DNA of 64,000 nt, from assembly GCA_945868505.1 (NCBI GenBank), contig CAMBLO010000005.1, forward strand, positions 1 through 64,000, read 5' to 3'. Positions 8,222-17,076 of the stretch are shown piece after piece (the first letter of the stretch is position 1; the number at the start of each line of letters is the position of its first letter). The translations under genes were made by a program, and so were the position numbers. This stretch comes from an uncultured Clostridia bacterium. Lineage in GTDB: Bacteria; Bacillota; Clostridia; Lachnospirales; Anaerotignaceae. Under the pieces are notes generated by a model. It worked only from the letters and a program-made list of their open reading frames with translations, was not told where the DNA came from and searched no databases.

Positions 8222-8460
8222 AAAAGTCCCCTCCTAATATGATGCGTCGTTTTGTCGAATGTTGTAGATAGGAATATCATAGCATATTTTCTATGGAAAA
8301 ACTCTGAAGAAAATATTAAATTTTTAATACAATTCTGAGTGGCATCAGAGACATTCCTACAGGAGCAGCTTCAAAATGTATTATATTAAAAATATGCTTT
8401 TTTCAGACGCTGCTTTCTTCATAGACGTAAAAAGAAGGAAAAAAGTTTGCATTTTTTGCC
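8222..8460. other. intergenic region, nothing recognised
   Basis: AT-rich divergent spacer between the ferredoxin gene (minus) and the HD-protein gene (plus). Apart from the promoter at 8461 no repeat, RNA motif or gene was recognised. The track ORF starting at 8376 only extends the true gene upstream through this spacer. Confidence 0.5.
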
Positions 8461-8489
8461 TTTACACAAATTTTTTGACAAGATATACT
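8461..8489 (+). promoter_or_regulatory. sigma-A-type promoter
   Basis: TTTACA and TATACT are separated by 17 bp, about 37 bp upstream of the start codon of the HD-domain gene. Confidence 0.65.
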
Positions 8490-8525
8490 GAAGATAAGAA
8501 ATCTGAGGAAAAAAGGGGTGGGAAA

Positions 8526-8951
8526 ATGCTGGAAAAAGCCATTATTTTGGCGGCAAAAGGGCACACGGGACAGGTGGATAAAGGCGGTCAGCCCTATATT
8601 CTGCATCCGCTGCGGGTGATGCTAAAGTGCGAGACGTTGGAAGAGAAGACTGTTGCCATCCTCCATGACCTTTTGGAGGATACGCCCTATACAGCCGAAG
8701 ACTTGAAAAAAGAAGGATTTTCAGCAAGGGTCATTGAAGCTGTTTCCTGCCTGACCCGCGGGGAAGGGGAGGACTATATGGCATATATCCGCCGTGTCTG
8801 CCAAAACCCTTTGGCGGCGAAGGTGAAACGTGCCGATTTGATGGATAACATGGACATCAGCCGTATTCCCAACCCTACGGAAAAAGACCAACAGAGATTG
8901 CAGAAATATGAAGCTGCTTTGCGGCGAATCGAAGAAATATGGAAGGGGTGA
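8526..8951 (+). CDS. small HD-domain hydrolase (MESH1/SpoT-HD-like)
   Basis: This 141-residue protein is a stand-alone HD domain. It shows AAKGHTGQVDKGGQPYILHP and the paired-metal motif ILHDLLEDT (HDxxED), followed by VKRADLMDNMD. This pattern is that of (p)ppGpp hydrolase domains of RelA/SpoT homologues without the synthetase, so it may degrade alarmone or a related pyrophosphorylated nucleotide. ATG at 8526 is chosen because GGGGTGGG lies just upstream; the track ORF begins 50 codons earlier in untranslated DNA. It is 5 bp from the AlkD-like gene, so the two form an operon. Confidence 0.75.
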   Translation: MLEKAIILAAKGHTGQVDKGGQPYILHPLRVMLKCETLEEKTVAILHDLLEDTPYTAEDLKKEGFSARVIEAVSCLTRGEGEDYMAYIRRVCQNPLAAKVKRADLMDNMDISRIPNPTEKDQQRLQKYEAALRRIEEIWKG

Positions 8952-8956
8952 GTCCC

Positions 8957-9664
8957 ATGGAAATCTGGACGAAAGCAAGCTATGCAGCCTTTCGGGAAGA
9001 GTTGTTTTCTCAAAGAGAAGAGGAATATAAGAAATTCAATGCAAAACTCCTTTGCTCGGAACTGCCTGTGATTGGGCTGCGGGTGCCCTTTTTAAGAAAA
9101 ACAGCGGCGAAGCTGGCGAAAGAGGACGGCGAGGGCTTCCTGGGCTTTTGCGGCAAGGATACCTATGAAGAACGGCTGCTCTATGGGCTGGTGGCTGCGG
9201 CGATGCCCGTTTCCTATGAGGCTTTCCTGCCCTATTGCGACCATTACACAGAGCATCTGGTGGAAAACTGGGCCCATTGTGATGTGTTCTGTTCTTCCGT
9301 AAAGAAAAAGCTGAAGGGCCATGAGAAGGAGTTTTTTCAGTATATCGAAAAATATTTGCAGTCGGAAAACCCTTGGGCTGTCCGTGTGGGCATCATTCTG
9401 ATGCTGAGCCAGTACCTGACGGCGGAATATATGCAAGAGGTTTTGGAACGCGTGGATACCATTCATTCGGAGCATTATTATGTCCGCATGGGGCAAGCGT
9501 GGCTTTTGGCGACGGCTTGGGCAAAGGAGAGGGAGGCTTCTCTGGAATATCTCTCCCATTCTCATTTGGATGACTGGACGTTCAACAAATTTATCCAAAA
9601 AGCCTGTGAGTCCTACCGTGTTTCCCCTGAGGACAAAACCTATCTGAGAAGCCTAAAAAAATGA
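8957..9664 (+). CDS. AlkD-like DNA alkylation repair protein
   Basis: The 235-residue product is all-helical and matches the DNA alkylation repair (AlkD/HEAT-like) family: GLRVPFLRKTAAKLAK, a CDVFCSSVKKKL segment after NWAHCD, RVGIILMLSQYL, and DDWTFNKFIQKACESYRVS near the end. AlkD glycosylases remove bulky or positively charged N3/N7-alkyl bases without flipping them. The start is the ATG at 8957, with AAGGGGTG upstream; the track begins six codons earlier. Co-transcribed with the HD protein; no functional link is known. Confidence 0.8.
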   Translation: MEIWTKASYAAFREELFSQREEEYKKFNAKLLCSELPVIGLRVPFLRKTAAKLAKEDGEGFLGFCGKDTYEERLLYGLVAAAMPVSYEAFLPYCDHYTEHLVENWAHCDVFCSSVKKKLKGHEKEFFQYIEKYLQSENPWAVRVGIILMLSQYLTAEYMQEVLERVDTIHSEHYYVRMGQAWLLATAWAKEREASLEYLSHSHLDDWTFNKFIQKACESYRVSPEDKTYLRSLKK

Positions 9665-9877
9665 GAAATTCTTCCGGTTTATCAGGGGTGGAAAGAGAGC
9701 CGGAATCCCGTTCTGTCATTGGTCTGTGGACATTGTGAAAATATCGTCAATCAATAATAAAAAATTATCGATTTATAAAGAATAATAATTTGATTTTATC
9801 AAGAAACAGGAGTAAGCTATATGACAAAGGAAAGAATCGGCTGATATAAAGTAGAAAGAATTTTTGGAGGGATTGGT

Positions 9878-10807
9878 ATGAGTGTAACAGTAAGCAAGGA
9901 CGACATCAAAAGAGTAAAAGGCATGGGCTTCCTGCATCAGAAGGGGACAGACCTGTTCAATGCCCGTGTTATCACAAAAAACGGTAAGATTACAGCGGCA
10001 GAAGCCCATTGCATTGCAGAGGGTGCTGAAAAATTCGGCGGCAACGAAATTGCAATGACTACACGCCAGACCATTGAAGTACAGGGTATCCCCTACGATA
10101 AGATTGATGATTTTATCGCCCACATGGCAGAAGGCGGCCTGATGGTAGGCGGCACAGGCGCAAAAATCAGACCTATCGTAAGCTGCAAGGGCACAACCTG
10201 CCAGTATGGTCTGTATGACACCTACGCACTGAGCGAAGAAATCCACAATCGTTTCTTCATTGGCTACAACAATGTAAAACTGCCTCATAAATTCAAAATT
10301 GCAACAGGCGGCTGCCCCAACAACTGTGTAAAACCCGACCTGAATGACTTGGGTATCATCGGTCAGAGAAAGCCCCAGTTTGATGCAGAAAAATGCAAGA
10401 GCTGCAAAATCTGCGTAGTGGCAAAGGTTTGTCCCATGAAAGCGGCAACAAAGGCAGAGGGTGAAAAGCTGAACTTTGATACAGAAAAATGCATCAAATG
10501 CGGCAGATGCGTGACATTGGCAAAATGTCCTTTCAGCGCTATGACAGAAGAAGTAACAGGCTACAAGGTTACTCTGGGCGGCAGATGGGGCAAAAAAGTC
10601 GGTCAGGGTACAGAAATGAGCAAGCTGTTCACTTCCAAAGAAGAAGTACTGGATGTTGTAGAAAAAACAATGCTGTTCTTCAAGGATCAGGGCAATGCGG
10701 GCGAACGTCTGTCTGAAACCATCGACAGAGTTGGCTTCGACAAAGCAGAAGCAATGATTCTGTCCAACGAATTGCTGGAAAGAAAAGAAGAAATTCTGGC
10801 AAAATAA
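9878..10807 (+). CDS. sulfite reductase, siroheme/4Fe-4S subunit (AsrC-like)
   Basis: The 309-residue protein has the siroheme-[4Fe-4S] coupling pattern CKGTTC ... TGGCPNNC around residues 100-155, followed by two ferredoxin motifs (CKSCKICVVAKVC and CIKCGRCVTLAKC). This architecture is that of anaerobic sulfite reductase subunit C and related small nitrite/sulfite reductases. No AsrA or AsrB partner lies beside it, but the siroheme biosynthesis operon starts 100 bp downstream, strongly supporting a siroheme enzyme. It has its own terminator. ATG preceded by GGAGGGAT. Electron donor and exact substrate are not determined. Confidence 0.8.
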   Translation: MSVTVSKDDIKRVKGMGFLHQKGTDLFNARVITKNGKITAAEAHCIAEGAEKFGGNEIAMTTRQTIEVQGIPYDKIDDFIAHMAEGGLMVGGTGAKIRPIVSCKGTTCQYGLYDTYALSEEIHNRFFIGYNNVKLPHKFKIATGGCPNNCVKPDLNDLGIIGQRKPQFDAEKCKSCKICVVAKVCPMKAATKAEGEKLNFDTEKCIKCGRCVTLAKCPFSAMTEEVTGYKVTLGGRWGKKVGQGTEMSKLFTSKEEVLDVVEKTMLFFKDQGNAGERLSETIDRVGFDKAEAMILSNELLERKEEILAK

Positions 10808-10827
10808 AATCATTGAAACCTTGAAAT

Positions 10828-10867
10828 GAAAATGCCGTTTGGCGTAAGCCCGACGGCATTTTTTTGA
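10828..10867 (+). terminator. Rho-independent terminator
   Basis: AATGCCGT and ACGGCATT pair across a loop of about 15 bases and are followed by a T run, separating the sulfite reductase gene from the siroheme operon. Confidence 0.85.
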
Positions 10868-10903
10868 GAAAAGCAGCTTCCAAACAGAGAGAACGGAGGA
10901 AAG

Positions 10904-11530
10904 ATGATGAGCTATTTCCCTTTTTTCGTAGAAATCGGGCAAAAGCCCTGTCTTGTGGTGGGCGGCGGCATGGTGGCTCTCAGAAAAATTGAAAAATTAC
11001 TGCCCTTTGGCGGGGAAATCACCGTCGTTTCTCCTGCGTTTTGTCGGGAAGTGGAGGAAATGGCGGGTATCCGCCGCATCCAACGTAAATTTGAACCTGC
11101 GGATATCGAAGGGATGCTGTTCGTCATCGGTGCAACGGATGATGAAGGGGTCAATGCAGAAATTTCCGCCCTTTGCAGGGAAAGAAACATTCCTGTGAAT
11201 ATTGTGGACGACAGGGAAAAATGCAGCTTCTTCTTCCCTGCCTTGGTGAAGAAGGGGGAATTTGTAGCGGGCTTTTCCAGCGGCGGCGGCAGCCCCTTGG
11301 CGGCCCAGTTTATCCGCAAAAGGGTGGAGGAGGCCGTCCCCGAAGGGTTCGATAAGGTGGTGGAAACCTTGGCGAATGTGCGGGAAAGAGTGAAAGCGGA
11401 AATCCCCGATATCAAAAAACGCGAGCAGATATTCAAAAGGATATTTGCATTGGCTTTGGAAAAACAGGGAAATGTATCGGAAGAAGAAATTCATGAAATA
11501 CTAAGAAAGGAGGGGGAACGAAATGCATAA
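10904..11530 (+). CDS. precorrin-2 dehydrogenase / sirohydrochlorin ferrochelatase (Met8p/CysG-N type)
   Basis: The 208-residue enzyme begins with FFVEIGQKPCLVVGGGMVAL, the NAD-binding glycine-rich loop of CysG-B/Met8p proteins. IVDDREKCSFFFPALVKKGEF and FSSGGGSPLAAQFIRK are also diagnostic. It oxidises precorrin-2 to sirohydrochlorin and may insert iron to give siroheme. Two adjacent ATGs (10904 and 10907) follow GGAGG; the second has the better spacing. It overlaps hemC by 8 bp and opens a head-to-tail siroheme operon next to the sulfite reductase that needs the cofactor. Confidence 0.88.
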   Translation: MMSYFPFFVEIGQKPCLVVGGGMVALRKIEKLLPFGGEITVVSPAFCREVEEMAGIRRIQRKFEPADIEGMLFVIGATDDEGVNAEISALCRERNIPVNIVDDREKCSFFFPALVKKGEFVAGFSSGGGSPLAAQFIRKRVEEAVPEGFDKVVETLANVRERVKAEIPDIKKREQIFKRIFALALEKQGNVSEEEIHEILRKEGERNA

Positions 11531-12380
11531 AATCAGAGTGGGAACCAGAAAAAGCCAGCTTTCCAGCAAACAGACGGATATGGCCTTGCAGGCTTTGCAA
11601 AGTGCCCATCCCGCCTTGGAAACGGAAATCGTCCCCTTCCATACCAGAGGGGATAAAATTTTGGACAAGCCCCTTTGGGAAATCGGGGCGAAGGGGCTTT
11701 TTGCCTCCGAGTTTGAAGAAATGATTTTAAACGATGAAATTGATATCGCCATCCACAGCGGCAAGGACTTGCCCCTTTTTCTGGCGGAAGGGCTGGATAT
11801 CATCGGCGTATTGCAGCGGGATGACCCCAGAGATGTGCTGGTGATGCCCAAAGGCAGAACTCCTGAGGAATGTAAGACCATCGGCACAGGCAGCCTGCGG
11901 CGGCAGCAATGTGCGGCGAAGGTTTTCCCTTGGGCGGAATGTAAGCTGATTCGGGGGAATATCCATACCCGTCTGCAAAAGCTGATGAACGGCTGCTTTG
12001 ATGCCATCATCCTTGCCAAAGCAGGGCTGGACCGCATGGGCATTACGGAGGAGGACGGCTATACCTTCCGTGTTCTTTCTACAGAGGAATTTCTGCCTGC
12101 TGCCTGTCAGGGCATCATCGTGGCAGAGGGACGCCCTGCATTGGCGGAATTGATCGGAAAAATGACCCACGAAGAAACCAGATGGGTATTTGAAACAGAG
12201 CGGGAAGTGCTGATGCTGTTGAATGCCGATTGCAGCGAGCCTGCGGCGGCCTTTGCGGAGCTTTCGGGGGATACCATCCGCCTGCGGGCCATGTACGGCA
12301 CAGCCTATGCGGAAGGCACAGCCCCCGTGGAGAAACGATTGGAATTGGCGGCGGAGGTCGTTGGGAGGTTAAGAGGATGA
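11523..12380 (+). CDS. hemC: hydroxymethylbilane synthase
   Basis: Porphobilinogen deaminase joins four porphobilinogens. The protein (285 residues) begins KIRVGTRKSQLSSKQTDMAL, has the active-site HSGKDLP (usual HSLKDVP), IGTGSLRRQQC, and the dipyrromethane-cofactor cysteine in LNADCSEPAAA near residue 237. Start ATG has AAGGAGGGGG and overlaps the previous gene; the stop overlaps the next start (ATGA). The Ser-Leu-to-Gly change in HSGKD is mild. It supplies the siroheme branch with CobA-HemD. Confidence 0.93.
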   Translation: MHKIRVGTRKSQLSSKQTDMALQALQSAHPALETEIVPFHTRGDKILDKPLWEIGAKGLFASEFEEMILNDEIDIAIHSGKDLPLFLAEGLDIIGVLQRDDPRDVLVMPKGRTPEECKTIGTGSLRRQQCAAKVFPWAECKLIRGNIHTRLQKLMNGCFDAIILAKAGLDRMGITEEDGYTFRVLSTEEFLPAACQGIIVAEGRPALAELIGKMTHEETRWVFETEREVLMLLNADCSEPAAAFAELSGDTIRLRAMYGTAYAEGTAPVEKRLELAAEVVGRLRG

Positions 12381-13876
12381 GTGAAACAGGAAAGGTATAT
12401 CTGATAGGGGCCGGCTGCGGCGATGCGGAACTCATCACATGGAAAGGGCTGAAGCTGCTGAAAAAATGCGATGTGGTGCTGTATGATGATTTGGCGGCAT
12501 CCAAGCTGTTGGAGGAAACGAAGCAGGATTGTGAGCAGATTTTCGTGGGCAAGCGGTACGGCAAACATTCCCTGCCCCAGGAAGAAACCAATGCCCTTCT
12601 GGTGGAAAAGGCCAAGGAAGGGAAAATGGTGGTGCGGCTGAAAGGCGGCGACCCCTTTGTGTTCGGCAGAGGGGGCGAGGAAATTCTGGCGTTGCAGGCG
12701 GAAGGAATCCCCTATGAGGTGATTTCCGGCGTGACATCATCCATCGCCGTGCCTGCGGCGGCGGGCATCCCTGTGACCCATCGGAAAACCGCCCGCAGCT
12801 TCCATGTTATCACAGGTCATACGGCGGCCGGCGGGGAAACCACTCTGACGGAAAATCTGGATACACTGGCAAAGCTGGAGGGAACGTTGGTGTTCCTCAT
12901 GGGCTTGCATCATCTGGAGGAAATCACCCAAGGGCTGCTTCTGGGGGGCAAGGATGCCGAAACCCCTGCGGCAGTCATTTCCAAGGGGACGACACCCCAG
13001 CAAAAGACCGTCCGTGCAAAATTAGGCGATCTGGCGGCGGAAGTGCGAAAAGCGGAACTGGAAGCCCCTGCGGTTATTGTTATTGGGGAAACGGCGGGAC
13101 TGGATTTTACAGGAACCATCCCCCATCCCCTCCATGGGGTGAAAATCGGGGTGACGGGAACAAAATCCATTACCAGAAAGCTGCGGGACAGACTGGAAGA
13201 ACTGGGGGCAGAGGTGACGGAAATGGATTATTCCACCCTTGTGCCCTATCAGGAAAATAAAATGCTGGAGGAAGTTTTAGAAAAGATATCCGAATATCCT
13301 TGGGCGGTATTTACCAGTCCCAACGGGGTGGATATTTTCTTCGACTATCTGAAAAAGCTGAAGCGGGATATCCGCAGCCTGGCGGGGCTGAAATTTGCCG
13401 TTATCGGCACAGGCACGGCGGCGGCTTTGGAAAAACGGGGCATCTATCCTGCCTATCTGCCGGAAAAATATGATGTGGAAAGCCTTGCGAAAGGGCTTTG
13501 CCAGATGGTTGGGAAGGAAGAAAAGCTGTTGATTCTGCGGGCGGAACAGGGCTCCGAAATTCTGACGGAGGTGCTGGATGCCGCAGAAATGACATATACA
13601 GATGTGAAGATTTACGATATTCTGGTGGATGAGGAAAAACGCCGTACTGCCAATGAGAGGGTGCGGGAGATGGATTTCATCACCTTTGCCAGCGGCTCCG
13701 GTGTCCGTGGGTTCATGGAAAACGGCGGTACCATTCCCGAGGGGACGAAGGCCGTCTGCATTGGTACCTCTACCACGAAGATGCTGAAAAAATACGGCGA
13801 TTATGAGAAGATCACAGCGGAAACCTTTAACGTGGACGGTGTGGTCGAACGAATTTTGAAGGAGGTGGAAAAATGA
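12377..13876 (+). CDS. cobA-hemD: uroporphyrinogen-III methyltransferase / synthase fusion (CobA-HemD)
   Basis: Two enzymes are fused. Residues about 1-245 are SAM-dependent uroporphyrinogen-III C-methyltransferase: VYLIGAGCGDAELIT, the signature VRLKGGDPFVFGRGGEE, and LVFLMGLHHLEEI. Residues about 250-499 are uroporphyrinogen-III synthase, beginning KIGVTGTKSITRKLRDRLEE and including AVFTSPNGVDIFF and DFITFASGSGVRGF. Such fusions are common in Firmicutes making siroheme. The true start is the ATG at 12377, overlapping hemC's stop; the track ORF begins about 50 codons inside hemC. It also overlaps hemB by 4 bp. Confidence 0.93.
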   Translation: MSETGKVYLIGAGCGDAELITWKGLKLLKKCDVVLYDDLAASKLLEETKQDCEQIFVGKRYGKHSLPQEETNALLVEKAKEGKMVVRLKGGDPFVFGRGGEEILALQAEGIPYEVISGVTSSIAVPAAAGIPVTHRKTARSFHVITGHTAAGGETTLTENLDTLAKLEGTLVFLMGLHHLEEITQGLLLGGKDAETPAAVISKGTTPQQKTVRAKLGDLAAEVRKAELEAPAVIVIGETAGLDFTGTIPHPLHGVKIGVTGTKSITRKLRDRLEELGAEVTEMDYSTLVPYQENKMLEEVLEKISEYPWAVFTSPNGVDIFFDYLKKLKRDIRSLAGLKFAVIGTGTAAALEKRGIYPAYLPEKYDVESLAKGLCQMVGKEEKLLILRAEQGSEILTEVLDAAEMTYTDVKIYDILVDEEKRRTANERVREMDFITFASGSGVRGFMENGGTIPEGTKAVCIGTSTTKMLKKYGDYEKITAETFNVDGVVERILKEVEK

Positions 13877-14838
13877 GAAGATTCCGAAGACTGCGCAGCT
13901 CCGAAGCTATGCGCCGTATGGTGCGGGAAACAAGGGTGGCTGCGGAGGAAATGATCTATCCCATTTTTATCATCGAAGGAGAAAATATCAAAAACCCCAT
14001 TCCATCCATGCCGGGGGTCTATCAATATTCCATCGACCGCATGGATGAAATGCTGACAGAAGTAAAAGAAAGCGGCATTGCCGGGGTGCTGATTTTCGGC
14101 ATTCCCGCGGAAAAGGATGAGGTGGGTTCTCAGGCCTATGCCCCCGATGGCATCACCCAGAGAGCCATCCGCCATATCAAGGAAAAATATCCTGAATTGC
14201 TGGTCATTGCCGATGTTTGCCTGTGCGAATATACCTCCCATGGCCATTGCGGCTTGGTGGACGGCTGCCATATTCTGAATGACGAAACATTGCCCCTGTT
14301 GGCGAAAATGAGCGTCACTTTGGCGCAGGCAGGGGCGGATATCATTGCCCCTTCTGATATGATGGACGGGCGTGTGGCGGCTATCCGTCAGGCCTTGGAT
14401 GAAAACGGATTCATCCATATCCCTATTATGGCATATAGCGCCAAATTTGCTTCCGGTTATTACGGCCCTTTTCGGGATGCGGCCCATTCTGCCCCTCAGT
14501 TTGGGGACAGACGGTCTTATCAGATGGATGTCTGTAACAAAAGGGAAGCCATGCGGGAAATCGCCGATGATATTGAAGAAGGGGCGGATCTGTATATTGT
14601 GAAGCCTGCTTTGGCCTACTTGGATGTGGTGGAGGCGGCGGCACAGCGGTTCGATTTGCCCTTGGCGGTCTATAACGTCAGCGGCGAATATGCCATGGTG
14701 AAGGCGGCGGCCCAGATGGGGTGGATTGACGAAAAGCGTATTGTCATGGAAAACCTGATTGCCATGAAGCGGGCAGGTGCCACCATTCTCATCACCTATC
14801 ATGCTTTGGATGCGGCAAAGTGGCTGAAAGAAGGCTGA
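13873..14838 (+). CDS. hemB: delta-aminolevulinic acid dehydratase (porphobilinogen synthase)
   Basis: HemB condenses two 5-aminolevulinates to porphobilinogen. The 321-residue protein shows the metal-binding cysteine cluster DVCLCEYTSHGHCG, the catalytic lysines in MAYSAKFASGYYGPFR and YIVKPALAYLD, and SDMMDGRVAAIRQ. Its ATG overlaps the cobA-hemD stop. hemA and hemL are not in the window, so aminolevulinate supply is encoded elsewhere. A GGAGGTGG Shine-Dalgarno lies within the end of the preceding gene. Confidence 0.95.
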   Translation: MRRFRRLRSSEAMRRMVRETRVAAEEMIYPIFIIEGENIKNPIPSMPGVYQYSIDRMDEMLTEVKESGIAGVLIFGIPAEKDEVGSQAYAPDGITQRAIRHIKEKYPELLVIADVCLCEYTSHGHCGLVDGCHILNDETLPLLAKMSVTLAQAGADIIAPSDMMDGRVAAIRQALDENGFIHIPIMAYSAKFASGYYGPFRDAAHSAPQFGDRRSYQMDVCNKREAMREIADDIEEGADLYIVKPALAYLDVVEAAAQRFDLPLAVYNVSGEYAMVKAAAQMGWIDEKRIVMENLIAMKRAGATILITYHALDAAKWLKEG

Positions 14839-14842
14839 TACC

Positions 14843-15376
14843 ATGAAAAAGGAAGAAGGAAAATGGGAACGGGTGACCCAAGAATTTGCCCCCGTTTGCG
14901 ATGAAAATTGCAGGGTGTTGATTTTGGGTACAGCCCCCTCCCGCAAATCTCGAGAGGTGGGGTTTTATTATGGGCATCCCCAGAATCGCTTCTGGAAGAT
15001 GCTGGCGGCGGTGACGGGGGAGGAAATCCCCCAGACCATTAAGGAAAAGAAAGCTCTGCTGCTGCGAAACCATATCGCCTTGCATGATGTCATCCATAGC
15101 TGTGATATCATCGGCAGCAGTGACAGCAGTATCCGCAACGTGGAGCCTGCGGATTTGGAGGGGATTTTGGCGGTAACGGGGAAGGTTCCCATCCTCTGCA
15201 ACGGCGGCACGGCTTATAAATTATACAAAAAATATCAGGAAAAGCGATTGGGCATCGAAGCTCTGCAAATGCCCTCTACCAGCCCTGCCAATGCGGCATG
15301 GAAGCTGGAAATGCTGGTGGAGACATGGGGCGAAGCCCTGTTGCCCCTGATCGGAAAAGAAGGTGACAGCCAGTGA
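14843..15376 (+). CDS. DNA-deoxyinosine glycosylase (Mug/UDG superfamily)
   Basis: The 177-residue protein carries LILGTAPSRKSREVGFYYGHPQNRFWKML near the N-terminus and LQMPSTSPANA near the C-terminus, hallmarks of the DNA-deoxyinosine glycosylase branch of the uracil-DNA glycosylase fold. It would remove hypoxanthine or uracil from DNA. It starts 4 bp after hemB and overlaps the DUF89 gene, so it appears to be an extension of the siroheme operon without obvious pathway logic. Confidence 0.85.
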   Translation: MKKEEGKWERVTQEFAPVCDENCRVLILGTAPSRKSREVGFYYGHPQNRFWKMLAAVTGEEIPQTIKEKKALLLRNHIALHDVIHSCDIIGSSDSSIRNVEPADLEGILAVTGKVPILCNGGTAYKLYKKYQEKRLGIEALQMPSTSPANAAWKLEMLVETWGEALLPLIGKEGDSQ

Positions 15377-16245
15377 AAGTCAGCGCAGAATGTATGCACT
15401 GTCTGGTAAAAAGACAGGCAGAAGGCATCAAAAAAGAACCAAATGAAGAGAAAAAGGCGGAATATCTGGGGAAGGTACTGGGTATTATCGCGGAAAAGGC
15501 GGCGGAAGAGCCTGCTCCTGTTCTTCTTTCTTATATTGGCAGGCTGCATGAGACATATTTCGGTAAGCCCTTCAGCTTCGACGAGTTGAAAAAGGGCTAC
15601 AATGCCATGCTGTTGGAAAAAGAAGCAGAGATTCGCAGTAAAATCAATACTGCTTCCGACCCTCTGGCACTGGCTTTGCGCTATGCCCAAATCGGGAACT
15701 ATATCGATTTTGGTGCCTTGGGCAGCGTGGATGATGAAAAACTGAAAGCCTTTCTGGAACAGGCGGAGACCCTGCCTTTGTCCATGGAAACCTATGCAAA
15801 ATTCACAGAAGAACTGAAAACGGCGAAAAAGCTGGTTTATCTGACGGATAACTGCGGTGAGATACTGCTGGATAAGCTCCTTTTGGAGACCATTGCCACC
15901 GCTGCGCCTCAGGCAGAACGGACAATCATCGTTCGTGGAGAGCCTGTTTTAAACGATGCCACCATGGAAGATGCCCTACAGGTGGGGATGGATGCTTTGG
16001 GGAAGATCCTCCCCAATGGCACGAATATCGCCGGTACATATCTCCCTTGGATTTCCGCGGAAGCGAAAAAAGCCATCGACGAAGCAGATATTCTCATTTC
16101 AAAGGGACAGGGCAATTTCGAAAGCCTCCATGGCTGTGGGCTGAACATTTATTATCTGTTCCTCTGTAAATGCCAGTGGTTTATGGAACGGTTTGGTCTG
16201 CCCCAGTTCAGCGGGGTATTCATCAACGAAAGAGACTTGACATAG
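15373..16245 (+). CDS. DUF89 / ARMT1-like metal-dependent phosphatase
   Basis: The GTG start overlaps the preceding stop. The 290-residue protein begins with the cysteine motif SAECMHCLVKRQAEG and contains YLTDNCGEILLDKLLLE, the Asp/Asn metal-binding site of the DUF89 damage-control phosphatase family, plus ADILISKGQGNFESL near the C-terminus. Members dephosphorylate damaged sugar phosphates; bacterial forms with N-terminal cysteines are less understood. It ends the operon that began at 10904. Confidence 0.8.
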   Translation: MKVSAECMHCLVKRQAEGIKKEPNEEKKAEYLGKVLGIIAEKAAEEPAPVLLSYIGRLHETYFGKPFSFDELKKGYNAMLLEKEAEIRSKINTASDPLALALRYAQIGNYIDFGALGSVDDEKLKAFLEQAETLPLSMETYAKFTEELKTAKKLVYLTDNCGEILLDKLLLETIATAAPQAERTIIVRGEPVLNDATMEDALQVGMDALGKILPNGTNIAGTYLPWISAEAKKAIDEADILISKGQGNFESLHGCGLNIYYLFLCKCQWFMERFGLPQFSGVFINERDLT

Positions 16246-16308
16246 GAAGCCATTTATGGTTTCCTATTTTTATATTTGTTGAAATAGCAACCGAAAGGAA
16301 TGATTTTT

Positions 16309-16800
16309 ATGGCATATATCCCTGTGGAATATCCTGCGGAAAAGAAGGCGTTTTATACCCTTCTGCTGGAACAGCTGAAATTGTATACAGAAAACGAAAC
16401 AGACCGTACCGCCATCCTTGCCAATGCATCTGCCGTTCTGGGGGTGGCTTTGGAACAGATCAACTGGGTTGGCTTTTATCTGGTGCAGGGGGAAGAACTG
16501 GTGCTGGGTCCTTTTCAGGGCAAGCCCGCTGTCAGCCGTATCGCCTATGGCAAAGGGGTCTGCGGTGCCGGCTGGGCGCAAAAGAGGACACAGCTTGTGG
16601 CGGATGTTCATTGTTTCCCCGGGCACATCGCCTGCGACTGCAATTCCAATTCTGAAATCGTGGTGCCCTTGCTGGATGGGAAGGGCGAGGTTCTTGGGAT
16701 TTTGGATATCGACAGCCCTGTGAGCGGTCGCTTTGATGGGGATGATTTGGATGGTCTGGAGGCTGCTGCGACCTTTTTGGCGGCAAAAATTGGTGGCTGA
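16309..16800 (+). CDS. free methionine-R-sulfoxide reductase (GAF domain)
   Basis: The 163-residue GAF-domain enzyme has INWVGFYLV, the cysteines in KGVCGAGW and DVHCFPGHIACD, and SNSEIVVPLLDGKGEVLGILDIDS. These match fRMsr, which reduces free Met-R-sulfoxide with thioredoxin. The start is taken as ATG 16309 because AAAGGA lies about 10 bases upstream; the track's ATG at 16300 overlaps that site. Being immediately upstream of metK and its SAM riboswitch fits a methionine-related role, though it is outside the riboswitch transcript. Confidence 0.88.
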   Translation: MAYIPVEYPAEKKAFYTLLLEQLKLYTENETDRTAILANASAVLGVALEQINWVGFYLVQGEELVLGPFQGKPAVSRIAYGKGVCGAGWAQKRTQLVADVHCFPGHIACDCNSNSEIVVPLLDGKGEVLGILDIDSPVSGRFDGDDLDGLEAAATFLAAKIGG

Positions 16801-16886
16801 TGTTGTGAATCTGTCTTGTTTTTCCGTCGTTTTTCGACATTCCCCTATGCAATCTGTGGGAATTATTGGAAACGGCGGATTTTTTA

Positions 16887-16916
16887 TTGACAGATATAGT
16901 CTTTCCCCTGTAAAAT
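16887..16916 (+). promoter_or_regulatory. promoter of the metK leader
   Basis: TTGACA and TAAAAT are separated by 18 bp and lie about 20 bp upstream of the SAM-I riboswitch. Confidence 0.65.
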
Positions 16917-16935
16917 ATTACAGGAAGTAAATAAA

Positions 16936-17036
16936 GGACTTATCAAGAGTGGTTGAGGGACAGGGCCCTGTGACACCCGGCAACCGGCGGAAACGCATCG
17001 GTGCCAATTCCCCCGCAAATTTGCGGAAGATGAGAT
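16936..17036 (+). promoter_or_regulatory. SAM-I (S-box) riboswitch
   Basis: The conserved S-box core is plain: CTTATCAAGAGTGGTTGAGG, CAGGGCCCTGTGACACCCGG, CAACCGGCGG, then GGTGCCAATTCC and the closing GATGAGA. SAM binding is expected to favour the terminator just downstream and reduce metK expression. Confidence 0.95.
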
Positions 17037-17045
17037 TGAAATAGA

Positions 17046-17073
17046 AAAACCCTGCAAGGGTTTATTTTTTTGT
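17046..17073 (+). terminator. riboswitch-controlled terminator
   Basis: AAACCC pairs with GGGTTT across a short loop, followed by ATTTTTTTG, directly after the S-box aptamer. Confidence 0.85.
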
Positions 17074-17076
17074 TGG

